DNA from: Hymenolepis diminuta
Taxonomy: Eukaryota > Platyhelminthes > Cestoda > Cyclophyllidea > Hymenolepididae
Assembly: GCA_900708905.1 (NCBI GenBank)
Contig: CAADRB010000072.1
Span: 433,621-497,620 of the forward strand
Length of the DNA: 64,000 nt
Direction of reading: 5' to 3'
Part shown: in pieces, positions 1-12,345 of the stretch
How the letters are laid out: every line of letters begins with the position of its first letter
Position numbering within the stretch: position 1 is the first letter of the stretch
Notes under the pieces: model-generated
The model's database searches: none
Told to the model about the DNA's origin: nothing
The model's input: only the letters and a program-made list of their open reading frames with translations
Translations under genes and position numbers: made by a program

Positions 1-1091
1 TATAAAGTAGGGAATTGGGTTGCTTGGGCTTCAATCTTATGATAGATATTTAGGAATGTTTAATAGTTTATTAACATGGATATTTTTGGATCTGTATTTT
101 CATTGAGGTTACTCTGAATACTCAGAGGGATATGAAAACGCAGGGGGCTTTGGGTGTTGAATATACGCCCACATTTTAGAGTAGATGGTTGAAAACTCCA
201 ATTAGGAGTTAATATATGTGAAAAATTAGATTTCAGAGTTGTCTGTTCTACGTAATCACTAAGGTCAGATGGAGAAAAAAGTACTCCCAAAGCTTTGGCA
301 CGTTGTCCAGATGACAATAATTATTTCGTAATCGTTGGGCTAAATTGAACCTCAAAATATTTACATAAAATTAATTACAGTTGTTGCTGGAACCAAATAT
401 GTGCTCATAGCAATATCACAAAATCAGGCTGAAGAACATTCAATTTCCATACAAATTCAGACATCCATTATGAGTAATTACTCACTCCTGAAAGATAATG
501 ATTTTGAACTTAACACGTTTCAAAATAGATACCTTTCATCTTCCAGTGATTAAAGCCAGTATGTCGGAATAAGGTAAACAATGATATTAATATCTAAAAA
601 ATTTATTTTAATAAATAAATAATGCAAATTAATATTCAGAATTCCAAGTGAAGTTTGCGGGAATGCAGTGAAGTTTTTTAAAGTTGTGGGTATATTTAAA
701 GATAAGAGTTGGTTAATACTATTTAAACATCTTACTGTCTTCGGCAATTTTTCGGCCGAGACACTCGTCGTTGTGATTTTGCTTCAGAATATTCTAAGTG
801 CGTTCGTGATATTAGACTCCAAAATTAAAAAAACTCTCGACATTACAACAAAATGTGCAAAATTACTCAAATTAGATCAAACTTAGGTGCGTAGAGGGGA
901 TGGTGAAATTAAGAAAGTACTTTTGCGCAATTTACCTTTCTGATAAAAGTGAAATTCTCCGACTGTCTGTTCAATCAGTAGGTAAAAATTTCGACTAATG
1001 TATGCTTCTTTTTAAAAATTGTCTGGCTCCTTAGTACAACTTGACATCATAATTGTACACAGGGACAATGAATCGATTTATTTCATTTCAG

Positions 1092-4000
1092 GTTTCATCA
1101 TGTTGTACATACTCTACGTTATTACAACGTGGGCAGCTAGTCACGTCCGATTAAAGAAGTCAAATACGCAAATCTATCGACGCTGTGCCAATTACCTGAA
1201 AGAATTAAAAAACCAACTCATTTGCAAACGCGCTATGTCTAACACAGAGGGCGGTGCTGCCGACAACGAAAGGGGATCTTCTCTGAAGATCTCCTGGTGG
1301 ATGAGATTTAAAAGTCTTTTCAAATCTCGAAGAGCCGGTATCGACACTTTCAACGCCGATGATCTTGAATCTGGATCTAAAAAGTCAACTGAAGCTAAGT
1401 CGGAAGAAGCAGATGGTAATGTTCACTATTTGTTAGGTGGAGTATTTGATCTGTAGGTGAAATTTACTCGACTCCAGCAGTGGTATTAAGGGAGGTGAAC
1501 GCAGTTTGGATTAAGGTTTTATTGTTCTGTAGCATCTGCAATTGACAGACGTGTTTTATGATTGTCAGATAGTTTTGAACTGGTAATTGTTAAAGCGCTA
1601 GGCAGCTATATGCTGGGTGGAGTCAGATATGGAGTACGGCAACCAGCTTTGTTCTTCTGTTCTGTAACCAGTTGTGTACCGACTGGCCAGAGTGTCCACA
1701 CTTATGCTTTGAGAAGTCACTCAAATTGACCGCGGATGTCAGTAATTAATCAATTTTAATTGCGTCATGGATCATTGTGTAGTCTGGCCAAATCGAGACT
1801 AGTGGCAACATCAGCGTTAGGCGATTAAGAGAATAGAGCAATTAAGATTAATGATAAATATAATTGAGACCTAAAGATGACCCGATTTGGTAAGGCCAAT
1901 ATAACAATAGTCGAGAAGTTAGACTCAGCAATTTGATAGAATCGAGCCAAGCGTTGATCAGGCCTTAAAGAACTCCTGGAGTTTGTGACCTCGAACTGAA
2001 TATAAAGGTCATGCTGACACAGGGTGGAAGAATAAAGACATGATTTAACATTGAAGTAATTGGTTATCTGAATATACGTATAAAATTTAATGGATAATTG
2101 ATTAACAGTTGAAATTGAAAAAGCGTACTGAAATAGACGCATTTCAGATATACTAGCCATTAAATGGGTTGTCTAACGAGGAAATATCTTAAGCACATAG
2201 AAATGCAGTTACAGGAATTTGTCACACATCAAGTAAAATTTCCATTTCGGAGTGACGTGAGTTACAGTATTAAAACATTTTTTCATAAGAATACTCTAAT
2301 AGACGCAATTCTCTGTCGCGACGAGGAATATTTTAAAGTATTCTACTCTTGATGCATACGTTTTTTCTCGTTCCTCTCTATTTCTGACTTATTTTCACTA
2401 TCTTACATTCTTATAAATCTGGAGAGAAGTAGGTTTCCTCTGAAGCATTCGTAAACAACCACATTTTTAGGTAGGAACATTAATTCACTTTAAACCGCCC
2501 TTGAAAGATAGGAAAGAAAATTTTATTTGATGAGACCGAGGGCTTTATTTGTGTGATTAAACTGTTAATATCTGAAGTATCCTGTCTAGAACCTTATGAC
2601 AACTGCATTCATTTTAGTAATTTAGAGGCGCGAAAGTTTATGTTAATAAATGCTTTCCTTTCCAGCGAGTTAAAAGAAAAAAGGGATTGTTTAAACAGCA
2701 TCTTTACGTCAATTTTTACTGAATTTGCCCGTAGTTGTTCATGAAACTCACTTTATTTGACACTTTCCGGTGTCTATATTCTAAACGAGATCAAGCAACC
2801 GCATAATTCTGGAAAGGGTCTATTTATCAATGCGGACTAATTTCATACCGTCCAACAATATATTTCCATCTAAATGTGACCTGTTTGACTGGCCATTCCA
2901 ATGTTTCTAAAACTTTGATATTTGGAATTTTAAAATTGGTCGAATTTAGGGGAAGAAAGCGGCTGAAAGATTGATGATCTATGTAAAGACTTAATGTTTT
3001 GACATTTGAGGTTGAAATATAGTTTCAAAAGAAACATTCTGTCGGAGTTAAAATATTAGGTAAACAGTTGTCCAATGAAAGAAATCTTTCAAGAAAAAAT
3101 TTTAATGTTTTTCTAAATATATAAGTGCACTAGTTTATTTTTATTTAATTGAAAATTCAAATATGTGCGGATTTTTCATCTTTTTATTTATAGTTAAAAT
3201 TATTGGATTTCGGCGAAAACCCGATCCTATGAGTATCTCAAAGGGAACAAGCCGTAACGGTGGCAACTTGCGAACTTCACCGCAATGTTTCCCTCGAATC
3301 GAAGTAACTGGCCCACCAACCGATAGCGCAACAACTGGACGATCTTCCACTCGCACGAAATTCTCTTCTCCTCTTCCTGGTCAAACTAGAGTGACTCTGG
3401 CACCTCCAAAGGATGTTTATGTCCCATCTCTCCATCCCCCTCATCACCATCATTCACTTACTCCACAATCTCAAGGCACCCCTCCTATTAGCGGTTCAAG
3501 AAGAGCGTCAGCTATTGGGGGATCACATTCAATCACCGCTGGCTCATCCTCATTCAGAAAAAGGTCGGTAGTTGGTGGAATTGGCCTGCGATCTAGAACA
3601 CCAAGTATTTATCAAAGACGTGGAAGCAGAAGGATGAGTACAATGGAACAGCTTCCATTCGTTGTCAGATGGATCATTGGTGAGTGTTTGTTGTTGCACA
3701 TGATTAGCGCTTTCTGCTGCAAACTTGAATGTCCACAGTATTAATCTGCTAGCAGTGAATCCTGAGATGGCTAAACTCCCAAACTTTCAACGTGATTAAT
3801 TGTCAGCTCCAGTTAACCCAAAGTTAGAATGCAGAAAATGAAGAGAATATGTTCTATTGAGTTAGTATGGAAAGAGCCCGTCTTTAAGGGTCACTTCACA
3901 TAGTTTTAGTGGACAACTCTCAAATAAAGGGCTTTATTGAATAATCTCCTCCGAACATTTAAGATATCATTCAAATAAAGGGAACCTCCACAAATTAGAA

Positions 4001-7000
4001 GAGTGACATTTCATGTTCATGTATTTTAAGAAAGTCCTTTTATCACTCACTCATTCTAATTTAGGCCAATAGAGCAAGATAAGTTTAGCATTCGGTGAGT
4101 CTATGGCATGCAGTTCACGTTTTGCGAATTGAATAAAAAGTGGCTTGATTTTGTTAAATCTTTACCTGATTATCCAATCACACTTTCCCACATCTATATG
4201 TTCCATTTAAATAAACAAATATCTTGAAGTTTAGATGATGGAATGAAAGTTGCAGAGTGTTGAAGTTAACATCAAATGTCTAGAAAAGAGAGTAAAATTT
4301 AATTTCCATAGATTGGCTTTTAGATAAACGATAATGGAAATAACATACTTTTATTAACTTTAAAACCAAATTGTATTTTGACTATTCATTTGTTTTAATT
4401 TATGCACATTTCGTTTCACATTTTACTGCAGTAGAGCATTTGTAATATCAAATAATTAAAATCGGTGTAGATTGTTAATCAAATGTGAGGTGATTTGCCT
4501 AACTCAGGTGTCATGTATACTTATCGTTGACAGAGATGAATCTTAACCAAAATTTTCGACTTTATAACTTTAAACACTGGTAAATAACTCATTACATTTT
4601 TTTATTTGCAGCAAACGAAGAAAATGATGAATTCAGAGATAGTAAGTTATATTTAAATGTTATATCATGGATTTTTACCGCCAGATCCCCTTAATATCAA
4701 TGTATTCAATTGATCTGCTGTTTAATCCTAATCTGTTGCCCTGGATATCCGCCCCTTTATACCTTGACGATCAGGCATTATTAGCTCAATAAATACCACT
4801 TTTATTTCTTTAAAGGTTACGCAATCCCCCCTTTTGGATTTGATGAAAGTACACGTGACCAAAGCCTGAAAAGTAAGTTTAGAGATATTCTCAGTACCGT
4901 AAATTTAATATTATAATGATCATCTTATACAAACTTATAGGAAACCTGGATATACGCCGGAGATACCGAGACATATCCGAAATCACACAGGCTGGCGATA
5001 TGTCAGACTCTCATACATTCATTCTGGATGCGTCGCAGTCTCGAAGTCCGGCAGTATCATTTATTGACGATCAAACATCACGTGGATTCCCTTCAGGACA
5101 TCATAGGCATTCTCATCTCAACAAACGTGGACTTCAGAGAATCTCTTCAGTCTCTTTACCTGATTTGGGGGAGATAGACAAAACTAGTCATGATGTTCAT
5201 TTTAACATGTCTGCTGACTCAGATTCTAGACTTAGCCTCAGCTCTAAGAGTTTCGATAGAGAACTGGAGGTTCGAATTGCAGACAAGACAGAAGAAAATG
5301 TGGTGAAACCAGACGCAGACAGGAATTTTGATGAGACAGAAGAGGATGACGACTCGGAATATGTTGATCCCTTTCTTAAATGGGCCAGCAAAAGCATGTG
5401 GCATCATCTTATCTACACACTCTGTCCAGTTGAAATATCTGAATGGCATGATTTATCCATTCCAGTTAAAATCATCCAAATCATCCAAGCTCCCATTTTC
5501 CTTCTCTTTAGCTTGACTATTCCCGTAGTATATGAAGATCTGGAACCCAATCACCCACCAGCACGTGACAGTGAGGTCCAAATGTTCGGAGATGGAGACG
5601 AAGAAGAAAGTGCAGGTAACGCAGTTGTGGCAGCCACTTCTGGCGACTCAGGGTTAGGAGTTGATGCAGACATATCATATAATCGTTCATCTCGAATCGC
5701 CACTGAGGCAAATGATGAAAGCAGATCTTATATCGATTTGGCTTCAGTGGATTTTGAAAATCTGCATGGCTGGTGCCGATTACTCAACTGCTTTCAGTGC
5801 TTAATTACTCCGATGCTTTGGGTGCTACTTATAACAGGCAAGTTTTCCCAGTTTATTACCCATATCCGGGATTTTAAGTTTTATAACATATATTTTCCTC
5901 GTTAATTTAAGTTGGAGGCATGCCACTGGGTTTGTACAAAGTCGCAAATTCGAATCTCCCAGTGGTAGTAATAGTGCTATTGATATCCTCCGGTTTGGCA
6001 ATTACCATCTTCGTCACTTCGAGATGGGATCGTGCTCCTGTACCCTATCACCGACCCTTCTTTGCTATTCTGGGATTTCTCACCTCAATCGTCTGGATCT
6101 ACGCTATTGCGCATGAACTAGTGAACTCACTTGAAGCACTCGGAATAGTCTGGGAGATTAGTGAGGCCATTCTTGGCATTACTGTCATGGCCTTCGCTAA
6201 CTCTATTAGCGGTAAGTCAAATAACCCTATTGAGAGTTGAATACTAAGGTCGATAAATACAATGCTACAAAGAGTAAGTAGCAAACAAAGCATTTAGTTA
6301 AGAGTGATTTAGTAGAGAGAAAAACGAGAGAGGTATGCAAGGCAGAAAATTGATGAGCTGCAGATAGATAGAAGCTGACGGAAGGACTTGACTGTAAGAA
6401 CTGCATAGGGGAAGTCGAGTTGATGTGTGATGGAAATAGGGAATTTCGGACTTGGAGAGAGAAATAATTACACCTGGGTATAGTAAAATAAAGCCGGGAG
6501 AGTTGAAATGGTTAAAAGACAGTTGGTATTCTGTTTAGTTGGAATATATTTCTAAATTGAGTCGTTTCAAATGATTAGTTTTTAACTTACTCAGGACATA
6601 TGTGGTAGTTTGTTCGTGTTACATTAAAATTCGGTGCACATCAACAAATTTTTCCATTATGATGACAAAAATTCGAAGGCTTATTGAATAATCAAAGTTT
6701 GGTAGTAGGAATAGACAGAATGCCTTGGAATTCTGAGTATTGACAAATATTAACGTATTGTTATGTATATATATCAAGTTGTGTTTTTGTAAACCGACGA
6801 GTAAATAAATTTATCTACTGGATAGTTTTTTAGGATGTTTTAGTATGTCACTCTTTTGATCTATATATTCATTAATATCAGAGGTGAGTTGGGCGTGAGA
6901 AAATCTATGAGAGCTCTTTTGGATTGTCGATTTGTTTTGCATCATACCCTTATTGAAGTACCTATTTCATACACCTGACCATTTTGAAAGTGAATTGTAG

Positions 7001-7324
7001 GGTTGGATAATTAACTCTAAGTAGTAATTTTAGTCGGATAAAACTGTTGTCATTGGTTAATAGTTAGATCCACTTGTTCACTCTCTCAGTGTTCTTCCCG
7101 ACTAAACCATAGTGAAGGAGAGAAAGTAGAAGGTTTAACTGATTACACGGGTCTTCAACATGCAATGCCTTTTTATGTATGTGTTTAAATGGAAGATGGC
7201 ACTACTACTGAAAACTTGGCGTTGACATGACACGCCACTAAATGTACAGAAGACACGCAATAAATTTCCATACCCTACCTCATGCGTATGCGTGAATTTC
7301 TCAGTGGTTAGTTTGCTTGGCAGT

Positions 7325-7365
<41 letters not shown>

Positions 7366-8505
7366 GTAAGGAGTTCACTTTAACAGATCTAATGTGCAAG
7401 GCATATGACTTTAATTCAATCAATATTGTGCGACTGAATTAGAACTATAGAGTAATGTAAAACTTAATAATTTGTCTATTGTATAATCTTGGTTGGCCTG
7501 TAGAATAACATCATCTTTAATCTTGCATCAAAGAGGTTTATAAAAAAATTAAGATGAATGAATTTGGATGATCAGAGCAAAGGTCTAAATTATAAAAATT
7601 TTTTCCTTGCTTTGTAAAGATAAACGGAGGGGTCAAAATCATTTGCAACTTATACAATGACCGTTTTTAATTACACATGACAAATCAAGAAGGCATTATT
7701 GTTATTGTTAATTAGAAGAAGTCATTTGCCAAACATGGGCCTAGGCTGAATCTAGAATCACACTTTCCTTCTCATAATGATAATAGCTCATTGTTTAATG
7801 GTCTAATGTCCCAAAGTTCAACGTTCGCAATTGGAAAATTGAGTAGCTTGGTGAATTTATGTCCGCGGTGTTTAGAGTTCGTTGGCTGGTTGACTTAATC
7901 GAATGACTGATTACGTCTCTTTGATTCATTTATATTTTCCAGTCGCTTATCTTAGTAGGTTTCACTTAAAGGTATCACTTAATTTCGGTCTTTTATTTAG
8001 ATTATAAATGAATGAGCCCTTTTCCTCTTATATATTTATTTGCATATTTTTTAACAGATCTGATGTCAAATTCATTGTTGGCACACAATGGCTATCCACG
8101 AATTGCTTTTGCTGCTTGCATTGGCTCACCACTTTTCAATCTACTTGTAGGCGCTGGCGCCTCTTATACCATAAAATTAGCTCGTTCTGGTGACCACAAT
8201 GCTGCTGTAAGTCATTACACTACCAAACGTATCTATTCATGGTAAAACACTCGAAAAGAATGGTAAAAATTTTTTCACTCTCGTAGATGTCCTTTACCCT
8301 TACCCACGCTCTCCTATTTCTCTTCTTGATGGGTGTCTTAATAATGAATCTGATAGTCGCTTTCGCTACGAAATTCCAGATGCGCCGAAGCTACGGCATT
8401 GTCCTACTAGCAACATACGCTATCTTCATGGTACTGGCTATTTTAGTAGAAGCAGATGTAATTGTGCCGCCGAAAGAGTGGAACTTGCTCACTGGAACTG
8501 AGTAG
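1092..8505 (+). CDS. SLC8B1: Mitochondrial Na+/Ca2+ exchanger, NCLX type (3' eight exons)
   Basis: Cation/Ca2+ exchanger of the NCLX branch, which in animals moves Ca2+ out of the mitochondrial matrix in exchange for Na+. Proposed exons are 1092-1436, 3194-3679, 4612-4641, 4816-4872, 4941-5837, 5912-6211, 8058-8206 and 8287-8505. They sum to 2483 nt, i.e. a 2-nt codon remainder plus 827 codons including TAG, so the frame closes. Exon 1 opens with a membrane segment (GFIMLYILYVITTW). A very long hydrophilic loop rich in Ser, Asp and Glu follows, then hydrophobic helices. The second exchanger repeat contains MAFANSISGD and GYPRIAFAACIGSPLFN, close to the NCLX motifs GNSIGD and GYPRMAFSACFGG. 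The C-terminus ends with two more helices. The first exchanger repeat must lie left of the window. The cytosolic loop is much larger than in the human protein (584 residues in total). Family assignment is firm; exon ends rest on splice sites and phase. Confidence 0.93.
4612..4641 (+). other. SLC8B1: 30-nt micro-exon in the NCLX-like gene
   Basis: The 30-nt exon follows a pyrimidine-rich tract ending TTGCAG and is followed by a perfect GTAAGT donor. It enters and leaves in phase 1 and encodes about ten acidic/polar residues (ANEENDEFRD). It can be included or skipped without changing frame. It lies in the part encoding the long loop. Confidence 0.75.
4816..4872 (+). other. SLC8B1: 57-nt small exon in the NCLX-like gene
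   Basis: The exon is bounded by TTAAAG and GTAAGT, is phase 1 at both ends, and encodes SYAIPPFGFDESTRDQSLK. Like the preceding 30-nt exon it is symmetric and could be a cassette exon in the loop. Confidence 0.72.
5838..5911 (+). other. SLC8B1: 74-nt GC-AG intron
   Basis: The reading frame runs to ACAG followed by GCAAGT and resumes after TTTAAG with VGGMPLGLYK. The exon sequences on both sides match the family (LNCFQCLITPMLWVLLITG, then the next helix). Phase 1 is kept, as at neighbouring junctions. No GT in the vicinity gives the same frame, so a GC donor is the best reading. Confidence 0.7.
7331..7362. repeat. (GA)16 microsatellite
   Basis: Perfect GA dinucleotide tract inside the 1.85-kb NCLX intron between 6211 and 8058. 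Confidence 0.97.
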
Positions 8506-9041
8506 TATCCTCTTCTCTTTTAAAAGCCAAACAAGATACTGTGATTTTTACCTCTCTCCCTGAACTCCACCTCTGTTTCCCTACTTTCTTCTCTATGCGT
8601 AGCCCCGAGAAGAACAACACTTTCCTTGCTGCCCTTTTTTAGGACTCGAAAGACGATTCGCTATGCATTTTGTATCTTCTGAATCGTGTATCACCTTCAG
8701 CAAACAGATGTCTATATCATACACTGAAAAATTCTTTTGAATGTTCAAATGGGATCACTCTTCTTGGTTAGGGTACTTGAGATAAATTACTCTTTGTAAA
8801 TTTAGATGATAACTGTATCGTATTGGGATCCAGAAGGCCTCAAAGAGAACACGTCTTCTCTAGATAACGTCGTGTTATATTGTGTTAAATTACAACTGTG
8901 AGAGGCGATTACAAACGTCAGAGAGAGAGGACAGGCCGGAGGTTTACGGTATTCATCACTCATACGTCTGAACATTGTAGATTTTGAGAGGAAAAGGAAG
9001 AGGAGCAGAGGTACTGATTAAAGGGTAATTACTGAAAAAGA

Positions 9042-9160
9042 AATAAAGAGAGGCTAAATTAAAATTTTTTAAAGACCGGTTGATAACTTGAATTAATTTT
9101 TATTTTTACCCATGTATTACCCGCATTTTGAAAAGCACATTATCTCTCGTCCTTAATAAA
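9042..9160 (+). promoter_or_regulatory. Candidate poly(A) signals for the NCLX-like gene
   Basis: AATAAA occurs at 9042-9047 and 9155-9160, about 540 and 650 bp after the TAG stop. Either could end the 3' UTR. Position and motif are the only evidence. Confidence 0.4.
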
Positions 9161-10794
9161 CTCATCAATTAGATTATCCTTTTCATTTCTAGTCCTTTCA
9201 ACAAAGATTTGGGGCGACTGCAATTGGCAAAACCAGAAAGAAGAATGAAGACTGTCTATGATTGTCATTTACTACATTTGCTTACATTAGAATTAACTGA
9301 TGGCGCAGCTATTATACTCATAGGAGCCGAAATCGAAAATCCTGTACATGAGAGGTGAAGACTCTGCACTTCGTTCATGTCCACCGAAAAATTTTTCACA
9401 GTTCCTTCCGAATTGTAAGATCATAGTATTCTACGCAAGTACATTACAAACTTAGACCATCCCAAAGACTGGTCTGAAAAGACTGGAAATGAAGGAGGAT
9501 CGAGGATATATTAAGTATGCCAATGATCTGTATTTGACGATCGGGGGTTATAATATTACGAAAAGCTATATGATAAAATTATACTGTTAACAGCTAAATA
9601 TTGCTAGCAAAGGGTTATGGAGTATAATTAGGGGATATGTACTGCATGAGCTAAGTAGTAAGATGGAATCCTGCTGAATACAGCAAAATTTAACAATTAA
9701 AACCCCTTAACAAATCAAGACCATTCCATTATGACCTCTCCGCGACCACAAACAAAAAGCTCCACTTAACACTGTTAGATAAATAATTTTTAAAATTTCA
9801 TCCTCGCAGAGCCATGACATTTGGAGAGTCATTCGTCTGAGAAATCCGGAGGACAAAGGAAAAAGACTTCACTTTTAAGTGGGTGCGAAAGGTCACTCCA
9901 ACTCTTTCAAATATTTGTCAGCTTTCCAACTTTAGCCATTGACAATAATGTTTGCAATAAGATTGATTGCAGTCAAATGTAATGAGTTGGAGGAACGGAA
10001 ACTGAAATATTAAGTAATTCCCTTTCAATCTCAACTTTATAGGAATCGAAATTGAATAACAGGAAAGAATTTAATTTATTACTACGTAAGTCGTTTTTAA
10101 ATAACATACTAAATAACTAAAAACACTTTTAATTTCGTTTATCTATTTAATTAATTTCATGTGAAAAGACTGGTGTTCCTGACTAATATACTTTTCATAA
10201 AAGAAACGACAACCGTCAAGTTTAGAGAAATGCAGAATAGTACATATGAAACGCGTGATCTTGATAAATCGAAAGCTTTCATAAAATTCCTCGCATCGTT
10301 TTTTCTATTTGCGCTTCATGTGATTTTACGAAGAAGTTTGCTCCCGATCATCGAAATAAAAATGAATTATATTAAATGAATTTTGCGGATGTATTTTCAG
10401 CATGAACTTCTTCTATTCATTCTCCCTTTTTAAAATACATAGCTGAAGTCTATAACTCCTTTTTATTCCTCAATGCAATCATTTCGTCATTGTTTATTGA
10501 TTGTTATATGAAATATAAGTTCAAATTTATCGTCCTTCCATTCGATTTAAAACCTGAAATAGAGTTTGCGAAGTGTATAACTTTACCAAAGTCGTCCAAT
10601 AGGATCTCGTGTGTGCTAGAACATTTTGGAAAGAGTATATGTGCTATGATCGCTTATCGAGCAGGCGCGAGCTTGCATGCAGAATTCTCCACACTTGTCA
10701 TCAATCGTAGCATTCATTGTACTCACAATTACTAAGCTTCTTCTGAAAGTCTCTCCTCACCACACCTTCTGGGTTCCCCCTACTTTTGACGTAG

Positions 10795-10915
10795 TTTAGC
10801 TAATTTAAAGGGGCCAGTTTATTATAGAGGATTCTACTAGAGGACTGCTGTACTTACCCGCAGCTAGTTGGGATTCTACGAGGATTGCTAACTTTTAGTA
10901 GAGGGATTATTTATG
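10795..10915 (+). repeat. Partial copy of LTR-like repeat family 2
   Basis: Diverged match to the end of the copies at 21260-21594 and 59969-60307. The shared block is a TAGCTAATTT-like stretch, then a GAGGACTCTACTAGAGG-like stretch and a final GATTA. Only the 3' third is recognisable. Confidence 0.45.
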
Positions 10916-12179
10916 TGGTACCCGTCACAAGTCCAACTAGTTAAAATATTTGACATTATAAAGTAATTAACTTTCTTGGTGGACATCACAATTTTGATCA
11001 AATGGACAAATGCAGAGAATTATAATTGCAATATGATTCATATTTTAAAGTGTAATTTGAATTATCATATAATATGAATTAAAATTTGCCTTTAGGCTAA
11101 TCAGTTGATTTGAAAATCACATTCCCTTATGAAGATTTGAATTTCAACACTCTTTTTGGAAATTATCTTTATCGAGACTAGATCTTGTTTCTTTAAATCT
11201 CAGTGTTTGATAAAACTACATCAAATAAACGAAGAATGAGAAAAAATGACAAAAATATAGTTAATTTTTAAATTATCTATTTTCCTTGGAATTATAATTT
11301 TTGTCCATAACATTGCAGAACCTTTTGCATATTTGATCGGAGGAAGCCATCTGAATAAGAGAGACAGAGAACGAGTTCACTAACATATGAGGCGCGGTAG
11401 GAGTGAAGTCAGTAATAAAGTCTGGACATCAATACTGAATGTACGAATTCATCGTTGAGTCGTCTATTTTTTCATTCGGAGTATAGTTCATTGTGTAATA
11501 TCTTAATGTTCATACCCACCAAGGTTAATGCACTGACTTATATTCAAAACTTGTCGAAAAATTTGATTAGATTCCGCGCTTGATCATGCTAACACGAATA
11601 AGTTGTATCTCCCTGTACCCGAAAGACGGGTAGACGAGACTAGTGAATATATTTACATAACTGACCTGCTCAAGTTCAATCTTGGTGAACTCCATTCAGT
11701 TAAAAAAATGATAAAATTTAATCTGAATGATGAATCTCCTAACGCATTTTCTGGTAAATCAAAATAAAATCCATTTTACAAAACCAAGTAAGGAAACAAC
11801 TACGTTGTACATATCTATTTCTTTGGTTTATTTGGTAAATATTTTTCACGGTTTTTGTCATTCATATTAATAGGTTTTAAAATGATTTGATGCAATGGAG
11901 TTATGTTGGCATGAACCTCGTTGCGGTTTGGTAAATGTACGTTTTTATTCCTCACCGTTTAACATTTGGAAAATGAGACTTAAGTAACCGCAAGAAATAC
12001 CTGAGTTTCCTTATTCGCTCAGAAGTGGGATCAAGATGTGCCTCGATGATTGTAATAATTTGTGCTCACATAGAAACTTCTAAAAGTGTAGCTATAAACC
12101 ACTACCGACAGTGGAGCAAGGCTAAAAATTGTACAGTTTTCAAGCTAGAAAGCAACTAAATTCCAATAGATGATGCAGG

Positions 12180-12345
12180 GAGAGAGTCGAAAAGGTTGTG
12201 AAAGTAAAGGTCTTACTTCATTTGATTTTTCGATTCGGGTTCTACAGTGTCTTCTTACCGGGTGGTTTACGTTCCAAAATTCAAATCTCATAATTCCTCA
12301 CCTGGATTACTGAAAGAATTCTTGTCCATCATACCCAGTGCTAAT
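12180..12345 (+). repeat. Interspersed repeat family C, copy 1
   Basis: Shares a diverged block with 51913-52160 and 61355-61560. Landmarks in order are TTGATTTTT, ATTCGGG, a TTACC-like block, CCAAA(A)TT, and a final TCACCTGGA-like block. No coding capacity is visible. Confidence 0.5.

Noticed and set aside
5197..5711. Minus-strand open frames opposite the exchanger loop
   Set aside because: They are shadows of the plus-strand exon 4941-5837, which has family sequence and splice sites.
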